Of a DNA stretch of 64,000 nt, positions 53,495 to 60,252 are shown in pieces. The notes beneath the pieces are model-generated. The model worked only from the letters and a program-made list of their open reading frames with translations. It searched no databases and was not told where the DNA came from. Within the stretch, counting starts at the first letter, position 1, and each line of letters begins with the position of its first letter. This DNA comes from Marinilactibacillus sp042660675 (GTDB taxonomy: Bacteria > Bacillota > Bacilli > Lactobacillales > Carnobacteriaceae_A): positions 124,001 through 188,000 of the forward strand of contig NZ_JBHSUL010000034.1 in assembly GCF_042660675.1 (NCBI RefSeq), read 5' to 3'. The position numbers and the translations under genes are program-made.

Positions 53495-53807
53495 ATCGAC
53501 GCACTACCTCCTCTGCTATTCGATTGGCTAGAGCATTTTTGTTCTCTTGATAAGCCTGTTCGAACCGCTCTGCTTCTCTACTAGCGGATTCATCCATTTC
53601 AGCTTTGTCTTTCTCTAATTTACTACTGTAAATTTGCTCTTGCTCAGACTTGTATTCTGATAACTCTTTTTCAAGTGCTGTTCGAATAGATTCAACTTCT
53701 TGAGCTGTTTCTTTTTCGATCTGTTTGATTTCGTCATCAGCGTCTTTCCGTAATTGAGAAGCGCGTGCTTCAGCGTCTTTTACATAATTAATTGCCTCAC
53801 GGTTCAT
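53481..53807 (-). CDS. ntpF: V-type ATPase peripheral-stalk subunit (NtpF, G/H type)
   Basis: First gene of the operon; 108 residues, almost entirely a charged coiled coil (REAINYVKDAEARASQLRKDADDEIKQ at the start, residues 3-29, and EAERFEQAYQ later). It pairs with NtpE in the peripheral stalk. ATG with AAGGAGG. Gene order F-I-K-E-C-G-A-B-D is that of E. hirae. Confidence 0.88.
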   Translation of the reverse strand: MNREAINYVKDAEARASQLRKDADDEIKQIEKETAQEVESIRTALEKELSEYKSEQEQIYSSKLEKDKAEMDESASREAERFEQAYQENKNALANRIAEEVVRRYGNR

Positions 53808-53813
53808 ATCGTG

Positions 53814-53919
53814 CCTCCTTCCGCCAAAAAGGGCGCAACTAACAAGCCTCTTCTCACCCCAGAAGAAATTATCCTTGAAAGCTCACGCCCAACCGCATTA
53901 ATATTTTATTTCGACTACG
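53814..53919 (-). promoter_or_regulatory. Structured leader of the ntp operon
   Basis: About 105 bases between the predicted start and ntpF. Possible helices, minus strand: GGGCG with CGCCC (outer), CAAG with CTTG, and TCTTCT with AGAAGA around GGGGTG. The outer 3' arm is followed directly by TTTTT, like a terminator, and the Shine-Dalgarno comes after that. The pattern is compatible with a cis-acting switch; the ligand is unknown. Confidence 0.45.
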
Positions 53920-53925
53920 AGTAAT

Positions 53926-53954
53926 ATGATACCATACGTCTCAGGAGATTTCAA
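53926..53954 (-). promoter_or_regulatory. ntp operon promoter
   Basis: Minus strand TTGAAA (53949-53954), a 17-base spacer and TATCAT (53926-53931). Confidence 0.65.
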
Positions 53955-54303
53955 TTCGATAGGCCTACTATAAATGAAGATTTTTGTTGTAGAATCAAAG
54001 ATTGTGAGCACTTGCAACTTCATATTCTTTATTTTAAGTTCACTCTAACCAATTTTGGATACTCTAACCTAAGAATCTTAATATCACGTGTTTTCAATAG
54101 AGTTTTCATTTTTATAATTTGCGTTTTTAAAGTTTGCTTTCTTTCTTATTACTATATAATATCGAGCGCAAAATAAATGTGCACAATGAACAGAAATTCG
54201 TGAAATCATCCTAAGTTAAAAAACATCAACTTTGACCATACTTATTAGTACGATAGTTCTTAAGGTAAGCTTTAGATGCTTAAATTGACTTTTTAATTCT
54301 TTA
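53955..54303. other. Large intergenic region without a gene
   Basis: About 350 bp between the ntp promoter and the promoter of the small SOS-like gene. It is AT-rich with no reading frame that has a ribosome site. A possible plus-strand promoter (TTGCTT at 54134-54139, TATAAT at 54155-54160, 15-base spacer) could start an untranslated RNA, but there is no terminator after it before 54303. Confidence 0.4.
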
Positions 54304-54333
54304 TTGACAAACGGAATGCGTGTTCGGTATAAT
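54304..54333 (+). promoter_or_regulatory. Strong sigma-A promoter of the small gene
   Basis: A perfect TTGACA (54304-54309) and perfect TATAAT (54328-54333), with an 18-base spacer. Confidence 0.8.
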
Positions 54334-54352
54334 CTATTTAAACAAACGTTCG
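54313..54352 (+). promoter_or_regulatory. Two LexA-like half-matching boxes
   Basis: GGAATGCGTGTTCG (54313-54326) lies between -35 and -10, and TAAACAAACGTTCG (54339-54352) lies just after -10. Each matches the Gram-positive LexA consensus CGAACRNRYGTTYC at 11 of 14 positions. Position and pairing suggest repression. Confidence 0.45.
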
Positions 54353-54364
54353 GGAGATGAGCTC

Positions 54365-54679
54365 ATGGAAAAATTTGCAGTTGAAAAAAATCAAATCTTT
54401 CATTACTTTAAAGAAACTTATTTAAATCGTACTCACTTTGCAGTTCACAAACAAATGCCAGCTTTACAACTAAGACATTTCATCAAACAAGCTGTGCGCA
54501 AACAAAAACTTATTACTATACAATTGAATCCATCTGCACACCGCTCATCTATATCCGAATGTACGGGAACTGCTTCTTTTTCTCCTTATAGTAGTCAAAT
54601 TATATTGAATAGCCACAATAGTAATACTGTGCATTTGATAAACAGTGATCAAATCAGACACATTAGACTAGCTAATTAA
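54365..54679 (+). CDS. Small YolD-like protein, possibly SOS-regulated
   Basis: A 104-residue protein starting at the ATG after GGGAGATG. The first 60 residues are basic and helical; the second half (KLITIQLNPSAHRS, TGTASFSPYSSQIILNS, VHLINSDQIRHIRL) is a strand-rich fold that resembles YolD-like proteins. YolD genes are often LexA-controlled and near UmuC-type polymerases; no polymerase gene is adjacent here. No signal peptide or membrane helix. I am unsure of the family, and a small cell-division inhibitor of YneA/SosA type is less likely because no membrane helix is present. Confidence 0.55.
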   Translation: MEKFAVEKNQIFHYFKETYLNRTHFAVHKQMPALQLRHFIKQAVRKQKLITIQLNPSAHRSSISECTGTASFSPYSSQIILNSHNSNTVHLINSDQIRHIRLAN

Positions 54680-54733
54680 ACTATACAGCTTAAACATTCG
54701 TTTTATTTATTGCTAGGTATATCTTTTAAAACT

Positions 54734-54780
54734 AAAAAAGTCTTCAGAGGGAGAAACCTGTTCCCTTTGAAGACTTTTTA
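54734..54780. terminator. Bidirectional terminator between the small gene and cls
   Basis: GTCTTCAGAGGGA pairs with TTCCCTTTGAAGAC with wobbles, flanked by A5 and T5, so it can act in both directions. Confidence 0.85.
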
Positions 54781-54820
54781 GTTCATTACAAATGAATTTT
54801 TTACATGTTTATTATAAAAC

Positions 54821-56263
54821 CTATAGTATTGGTGAAAACAAGCGACTAAATTGCTGTTTGAATAATTCCCATCTAGAATATTGGTTTATAATTTCTCTAG
54901 TTAACTCATAGGAAGCTTCCATATCTTTTTCGAAAATTGCTACTTGCTCTCTCGCTAAATGGCGATCATACATAAAAGTATTGACTTCAAAATTCAACTT
55001 AAAGCTTCGGATATCAAAGTTGGCGGTACCCACTGATAAGATTTCTCCATCTATTACGATCGTCTTTGCATGAATAAATCCAGCATCGTATATATATACT
55101 TTAACGCCTGAACTAATCATTTCTTCAGCATAACTAAGAGTAGCCCGATATATGAAAGGATGATCTGGTTTGTTGGGAATCATTAATTTAACATCAATAC
55201 CAGATAAACTCGCAATTTTTATCGTTTCCATTAACGCTTCATCTGGTATGAAATAAGGTGTTTGTATATAAACGGACTCCTTGGCCATACTGATCATTTT
55301 AAGAAAACCTTTTTTAATTGCATGCATTTCATTATCAGGGCCACTGGAAACAATTTGTAGATCAGTAGTTCCCATAAAAGATGAAACCGGAAAATAACTT
55401 TCTTCATAACTGACTGGATGATGTTTAACAGATGCATTCCAGTCCATCAAAAACCTTGTCTGCAAAGGAAGCACACCGTTTCCGTTGATTCTAAGGTGTG
55501 TATCTCTCCAGTATCCCATCTTTTCATAAAGACCCAAATAATCATCTCCGACGTTAAAGCCTCCTGTATATCCTACTTTTCCATCAATTACGACTATTTT
55601 TCTATGATTTCTGTAATTCAATCTGAAAAATTTAGAACCGAAGAAGGGTTCAGCTTTTCCTCCAAGAGCTTTTAGGTGTTCAAAAAAATGAGCGCCTACG
55701 ACTCTAGCTCCAATCGGGTCATATAAAACTTTAACTTCAACGCCATGTTCGGCTCTTTCTTCCAATGCTTTTAACAATCTTGTACCAATACCATCTGCTT
55801 TGAATATATAATAAGTCACATGAATATGATGTTCTGCTTTACCAATGTCTTCTATTAATTTATCGAATTTTTCTTTACCATCTGTGATAATATCGACTTT
55901 ATTTCCTTTGGTCAAAATGGCTTCATTACTTTCTAAGAAAAGAGAAACCAGTTCCAATGTGGTATCCATATGCTTCGCTTCCGGAACATCTAAATTTTCA
56001 GACTCAATTAACTGTTTTTGCGCTTCAACCAATTGCGTCATACCAATTCTTTTCTGTGACCGAATATCGAAAATATTTTCTTGAGAAATCTTTCGTCCAA
56101 GAAATAGGTAAAGAACAAATCCAATCCCTGGTAACATTGTTATGACGAGTAACCATGCCCATATTGCTGCAATATCTCTTTCTCTTTCTCTGAAAACTGT
56201 TATAAATGCTAAGATCGAATTGATAAAAATAAATAACCAAAATAATGTTCTAATAATCTCCAT
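54821..56263 (-). CDS. cls: Cardiolipin synthase
   Basis: A 480-residue phospholipase-D superfamily enzyme that joins two phosphatidylglycerols into cardiolipin. Two N-terminal membrane helices (about residues 3-22 and 34-54) are followed by two HKD motifs, HRKIVVID (about 217) and HAKTIVID (about 395). ATG with AAGGGG. Single gene; cardiolipin is often raised in salt-adapted bacteria (inference). Confidence 0.95.
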   Translation of the reverse strand: MEIIRTLFWLFIFINSILAFITVFRERERDIAAIWAWLLVITMLPGIGFVLYLFLGRKISQENIFDIRSQKRIGMTQLVEAQKQLIESENLDVPEAKHMDTTLELVSLFLESNEAILTKGNKVDIITDGKEKFDKLIEDIGKAEHHIHVTYYIFKADGIGTRLLKALEERAEHGVEVKVLYDPIGARVVGAHFFEHLKALGGKAEPFFGSKFFRLNYRNHRKIVVIDGKVGYTGGFNVGDDYLGLYEKMGYWRDTHLRINGNGVLPLQTRFLMDWNASVKHHPVSYEESYFPVSSFMGTTDLQIVSSGPDNEMHAIKKGFLKMISMAKESVYIQTPYFIPDEALMETIKIASLSGIDVKLMIPNKPDHPFIYRATLSYAEEMISSGVKVYIYDAGFIHAKTIVIDGEILSVGTANFDIRSFKLNFEVNTFMYDRHLAREQVAIFEKDMEASYELTREIINQYSRWELFKQQFSRLFSPIL

Positions 56264-56447
56264 TTTATTCCCCTTATAGTCCTTTTGTTGACTCCTCTAT
56301 GAACACCTGATACTAAGCCTTCTAGAGTTTTTCTTAATCAGTTTACACTATTACGCCTTTACCCGTCTACATATATTACCCCTAGAGTGTTCCTAAAGCG
56401 AAGCTTCCTTTAAAAAAATACGGTATTCTGTAACAATTAGTTCGTAA

Positions 56448-56483
56448 AACAACAAAGCAGCCTCTATTAATAGAGACTGCTTT
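56448..56483 (-). terminator. thiT terminator
   Basis: On the minus strand AAAGCAG/CTGCTTT and CTCTA/TAGAG stack around TTAA, then TTTGTTGTTTT. It follows the thiT stop by about 20 bp. The rest of the gap towards cls has no clear feature. Confidence 0.8.
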
Positions 56484-56503
56484 ATGGGAAATATTTTCAA
56501 GGA

Positions 56504-57073
56504 TCAGCTTTTTAATTTAGGCACAAACATAGATGAAGCTCTGTCGAATAACAGCACCAATACAATAATCGTAACCGCTATTGTAGCGAGCATGCTCGCT
56601 CCATTGAATAGCAGCGAAAACGTTACAGGATCAAGCCCCCACACTGCATAGTCTCCAAAAAAGAATACGCCAGCTACGAAGTGCCAGAACCAACGAGCAG
56701 CTGATCCTATGAACGTCGTAATGATCAAATACTTTTTAGCGGTGCCAAGTGAATTTTCTTTTATATTTTTGATAATGGTCTGGCTAAAGTACCCGGCAAA
56801 ACCAACACAAGTGAAAGCAAATCCATATTCAATAATAAATTGATAGATATTCAGTATATAAGCTGTTCCAGCTACTACATGCAAGATTCCCCACAAAAAT
56901 CCTGCAAATAAACCAGGCACCATTCCTCTTCTAATCGCAAAAAAGGTCAACGGAATCGTACCTAATGAAATACTAAAAGATGCTCCAATCCCTATTGGTA
57001 TTAAAGACAAAATCATGGCAATGGCCGCAAACAATGTCCCTTCAATATAAACTCTTAACTTTTCGTTCTGCAT
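56504..57073 (-). CDS. thiT: Thiamine ECF transporter S component ThiT
   Basis: A 189-residue integral membrane protein that binds thiamine for an ECF transporter with a shared EcfAA'T module (elsewhere). Six helices are predicted, starting LFAAIAMILSLIPIGIGASF (about residues 14-33). The thiamine-site region GFLWGILHVVAG (about 60) and the later RWFWHFVAGVFFFG (about 130) are typical. I start at MQNEKLRV, after AGGAGGAG; the longer frame would run through the riboswitch region. The TPP riboswitch upstream strongly supports the assignment. Confidence 0.93.
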   Translation of the reverse strand: MQNEKLRVYIEGTLFAAIAMILSLIPIGIGASFSISLGTIPLTFFAIRRGMVPGLFAGFLWGILHVVAGTAYILNIYQFIIEYGFAFTCVGFAGYFSQTIIKNIKENSLGTAKKYLIITTFIGSAARWFWHFVAGVFFFGDYAVWGLDPVTFSLLFNGASMLATIAVTIIVLVLLFDRASSMFVPKLKS

Positions 57074-57079
57074 ACAAAA

Positions 57080-57117
57080 ACTCCTCCTATAGATACTATG
57101 TATACTAGAGGAGGAGT
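57080..57117 (-). promoter_or_regulatory. Shine-Dalgarno-sequestering hairpin of the thiT leader
   Basis: The Shine-Dalgarno AGGAGGAGT (57088-57080) is exactly complementary to ACTCCTCCT (57117-57109), with further pairs inside. When this stem forms, thiT translation would be blocked. Confidence 0.8.
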
Positions 57118-57168
57118 ATATTCTTATCATCATAGCAAAAAGCAAAAAGATACTTTTAGACACTGATT

Positions 57169-57259
57169 CTAGGTACTCTCCCTACGCACGTACGAACGTA
57201 CAGGTTCAAAGGGTCTGGACTAATAGTCCACTCTCAGCCAATTCAATTGGCTCCCCTAG
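57169..57259 (-). promoter_or_regulatory. TPP riboswitch aptamer
   Basis: The minus strand carries the conserved elements in order: GGGGAGCC, CTGAGAG (57237-57231), ACCCTTTGAACCTG (57214-57201) and GCGTAGGGA (57187-57179). P1 is CTAGG (57259-57255) with CCTAG (57173-57169). The gene below is thiT, the expected target. Confidence 0.95.
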
Positions 57260-57283
57260 TACAAATAGTTAAGTTATCGCGAT

Positions 57284-58963
57284 TTACTTGAATCGACGAT
57301 TTTGGTTCACTTCCATTATAACAGGTAAGATGATTGGACGTCTACGTGTTTTTTTGAATAAATGATTTCCAAGTTCTTCTCTGATATCTTGCTTGATAGA
57401 TCCCCAGTCGAAATCATTATGTTCAAGATTTTTGCGAACTACATCAGTAACGATTTCGTTAGACTCATTAATCAAATCCTGACTTTCTTTAACAAAGACA
57501 AATCCTCTTGTTACAATGTGTGGACCAGATACGACTTTGCGTTTTTTTCGGTCGATCGTTACAACCGCTACAAAAATACCATCTTCAGATAATAGTCGTC
57601 TATCTCTTAAAACAATATTTCCAATGTCTCCGATACCAATTCCATCAATTAGCGTATTCTCAGCTGGTACTTGACCAGTCTGATTTATTTTGCCATTTTG
57701 ATAATTCAAAACATCTCCATTACTTAAAATAAAGATATCTGCGTTATCCATACCTGTTTCATTTGCTAAATCAGCGTGAGCTGCAAGCATACGATACTCT
57801 CCTTGGATTGGTATGAAATATTTCGGTTGAAGTAAATTGATCATCAATTGAAGGTCGTTAGGCGTAGCATGACCAGAAGCTTTCATATTATCAGAAATAT
57901 GCTTAACGGTAGCGCCCGCTCTGTAAATCAAGTTCTCTGTTTCAGCAACGGTTACTTCCATTGCAATAGATGGACTTGTAGCAATAAATACAAGATCATT
58001 TTCTTTAATATTAACTTGTCCATGATTGCCTGTTGCCATACGACTAAGTGTTTTAATTGGTTCACCAGAAGCGCCTGTTTCAAGTACAATAATTTGGTTA
58101 TCATCAAACTGATCAATTTTATCCACTGAAACAATCAAATTCTCATCAGGAAGTGTCAATTTGTCTAATTCAATAGCTGTTGCGAGAATTGCTTCAAGAT
58201 TACGTCCTGTAATGAAAACTTTTCTTCCAGATGCTTGTGCCGCGTTCAGCACTTGTTGAATACGTAAAATGTTACTTGCTACTGCGGCAACAATAATTCT
58301 ACTATTTGAGTCTTGGAAAATATCCAACACTTCTTCTTGAACTTTTTTCTCAGAAACATTTTCTATCATGCTTTCTGCTTCGTTTGAATCACTCAATAAC
58401 GCAAGTACACCTTCTTTACCGATCTCAGAAATCTGAGAAAAATCCGTACGGTATCCTTCACTTGCACTTTGATCAAACTTAAAGTTTCCAGTGTAGACAA
58501 TGTTTCCATCATCAGTCTTAACAGAAATCCCCATAGAGTCAGGTATTGTATGCGTTGTTCTGAAAAACTTCACTAGGTTTCCATGGAAATCAATTTCTGT
58601 GTGTTCATCGATTACATGATAATCATCAAAATTAGCCCCAAGACTAGATTCATTAACAAATAATTTTGCCAATGCAATGGTTAGTTCTGATCCAAATACA
58701 GGTACATTGAAAGACTCAAGGAAATATGGCAGTGCGCCTATAGCATCCTCATGTCCGTGTGATAAAAATACACCTGCAATACGGTCTTTGTTTTCTAGTA
58801 AATAACTGAAGTCAGGAATAACTGCATCAATACCATACAAGTCGTCTTCTGGATACATTAATCCACAATCCAAGACAAAAATGTCCTCTCCTGATTCAAT
58901 AACATATAAATTTTTTCCGTTTTCTCTTACTCCTCCAAAAGGAATAATCTTAATATTACTCAA
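57284..58963 (-). CDS. rnjB: Ribonuclease J, J2 type
   Basis: A 559-residue beta-CASP metallo-beta-lactamase nuclease that processes and degrades RNA. I start at TTG (LSNIKIIPFGG), behind AGAGGTG; the track start 13 codons upstream has no site. The metal motif reads HGHEDA, not HGHEDH, so one ligand is missing, as I recall for RNase J2 proteins that are weak nucleases and work with J1. TTHTIPDSMG (about residue 137), TGNFKFD and the ATGNHGQ region of the beta-CASP domain are present. The second ribonuclease pnp is nearby. Confidence 0.9.
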   Translation of the reverse strand: MSNIKIIPFGGVRENGKNLYVIESGEDIFVLDCGLMYPEDDLYGIDAVIPDFSYLLENKDRIAGVFLSHGHEDAIGALPYFLESFNVPVFGSELTIALAKLFVNESSLGANFDDYHVIDEHTEIDFHGNLVKFFRTTHTIPDSMGISVKTDDGNIVYTGNFKFDQSASEGYRTDFSQISEIGKEGVLALLSDSNEAESMIENVSEKKVQEEVLDIFQDSNSRIIVAAVASNILRIQQVLNAAQASGRKVFITGRNLEAILATAIELDKLTLPDENLIVSVDKIDQFDDNQIIVLETGASGEPIKTLSRMATGNHGQVNIKENDLVFIATSPSIAMEVTVAETENLIYRAGATVKHISDNMKASGHATPNDLQLMINLLQPKYFIPIQGEYRMLAAHADLANETGMDNADIFILSNGDVLNYQNGKINQTGQVPAENTLIDGIGIGDIGNIVLRDRRLLSEDGIFVAVVTIDRKKRKVVSGPHIVTRGFVFVKESQDLINESNEIVTDVVRKNLEHNDFDWGSIKQDIREELGNHLFKKTRRRPIILPVIMEVNQNRRFK

Positions 58964-59063
58964 ATTTTTCACCTCTAAAAGTTGATTTAACGTATAGTTC
59001 AACTTAGTTATTATAGTCTATTTCACCTATTTTTCTTACGTCCGTTCACTCTACACTGATTTT

Positions 59064-59072
59064 AGTATAGCA
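59064..59072 (-). promoter_or_regulatory. Possible extended -10 promoter of rnjB
   Basis: Minus strand TGCTATACT fits the extended -10 TGN plus a near-consensus hexamer (TATACT at 59064-59069). The -35 is poor. Confidence 0.35.
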
Positions 59073-59182
59073 TAGAAATTCCTTATTTCCTACTAATCTT
59101 CAACTTGGGAACGAGTCGACTTTCTCTTTTAGTATCTGTATACTTTACTACTATAAACTTGAAGGAAATGGAGATCGAAATT

Positions 59183-60169
59183 ATGGTTCCTCAAACTTTA
59201 AAAGCTCATCATTTGGATTACTTAAATAGTCAGACCACTCATTCTGTTTCAATAGTAGAAGTTAGTGCGGCTTGTGCGTGTTCTGAAGAAATGACAAAAA
59301 ATGTATTAAAAGAAATTGCGGAAGATAAGATGCCCATCCACTTTGACGATCAAACGGTCACGCTCTTGAATCCTATTTTATCTAAAGTGTCTATTGTAAA
59401 CCAGCTGAAAACTGAAAGAATTGGTCACCATATAACACTTCTTCAGTCAGTGGATTCTACAAATGATTATATCAAAGAGCATTTAAGCTCATTAAATCAT
59501 GGTTCCTTAGTTCTTGCGCATGAACAGACAGTGGGAAAAGGACGGTTAGGACGACAATGGTCTTCACCTGCTGGAAAAACTCTATCCATGAGTCTACTAC
59601 TCAAACCATCAAATCAAAAACTACGTTACTCTATTTTGACACAAATGGCCGCTGCTGCGCTTGTCCGATCTTTAGCAGCAAATAGTGACGCTCAAATCAA
59701 GTGGCCCAATGATGTCTTGGTCAATAAAAAGAAAATCTCAGGTATTTTAACTGAAGCAGAGTACTCAGGAAGCCAACTTGAAGGCATCATCATTGGTATA
59801 GGTGTCAATACCAATCTGGATAAAGAAGATATTCCTGAACCCTTAAAAGAAAAAGCCAGTTCGCTTAAAATAGAAGCCGACACAGTTGATCCAAACAAGA
59901 TTGTTTCTAGATTTTTAGAGTTTTTTGAAACCTACTATGAGTCCTGGCTCTCTGATCAGGACACGAAGCCTTTTTTAGATGTCTGCAGAAAACATTCCGC
60001 TTTGATTGGTCATCGCTATTGGATTGAAGATACAGTTAGTAGAAGAAAAGCTTCTATCGACTCTTTGGATGATGATGGGGCTCTAGTCGTAACTTATTTA
60101 GATACTTCTGAAACGACGCCACTCATTTCTACTCATTACTCTATTCGAGGAGACGATGGATATATCTAA
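59183..60169 (+). CDS. birA: Biotin-protein ligase BirA
   Basis: Attaches biotin to carboxylases; a 328-residue bifunctional type. An N-terminal domain (about residues 10-65) resembles a winged helix (SIVEVSAACACSEEMTKNVL), and the ligase domain has STNDYI, KGRLGRQWSSPAGK (the GRGRxGR signature with Lys first), KWPNDVLVNKKKISGIL (catalytic Lys in KWPNDV) and a C-terminal SH3-like domain. I start at MVPQT, 9 bases after GGAG. Single gene on the plus strand. Confidence 0.92.
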   Translation: MVPQTLKAHHLDYLNSQTTHSVSIVEVSAACACSEEMTKNVLKEIAEDKMPIHFDDQTVTLLNPILSKVSIVNQLKTERIGHHITLLQSVDSTNDYIKEHLSSLNHGSLVLAHEQTVGKGRLGRQWSSPAGKTLSMSLLLKPSNQKLRYSILTQMAAAALVRSLAANSDAQIKWPNDVLVNKKKISGILTEAEYSGSQLEGIIIGIGVNTNLDKEDIPEPLKEKASSLKIEADTVDPNKIVSRFLEFFETYYESWLSDQDTKPFLDVCRKHSALIGHRYWIEDTVSRRKASIDSLDDDGALVVTYLDTSETTPLISTHYSIRGDDGYI

Positions 60170-60183
60170 ATCTAGAATACAAT

Positions 60184-60241
60184 AAAGCACCCTCTTATCC
60201 ATCAACTGATTCCAGTTAGATTTCAAAAGGGTGCTTTTTTT
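60184..60241. terminator. Terminator between birA and pnp
   Basis: AAAGCACCCT pairs with AGGGTGCTTT, with an inner AACTG/CAGTT stem. A T-run follows on the plus strand, and A-rich sequence upstream gives a T-run on the minus strand. Confidence 0.8.
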
Positions 60242-60252
60242 AATGGCTTAAA

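Noticed and set aside
45248..53807. Loss of ntpH and ntpJ through the nearby insertion sequence
   Set aside because: The terminator directly after ntpD is intact and the element is flanked by an exact 8-bp duplication, so simple insertion does not explain a deletion; absence may be ancestral.
54161..54303. A small protein gene in front of the SOS-like gene
   Set aside because: The only short frames lack a ribosome site and end within a few codons.
59131..59144. AGTATCTGTATACT palindrome upstream of birA as a biotin-repressor operator
   Set aside because: The arms are only 5 bp, and it does not match the known BirA operator.
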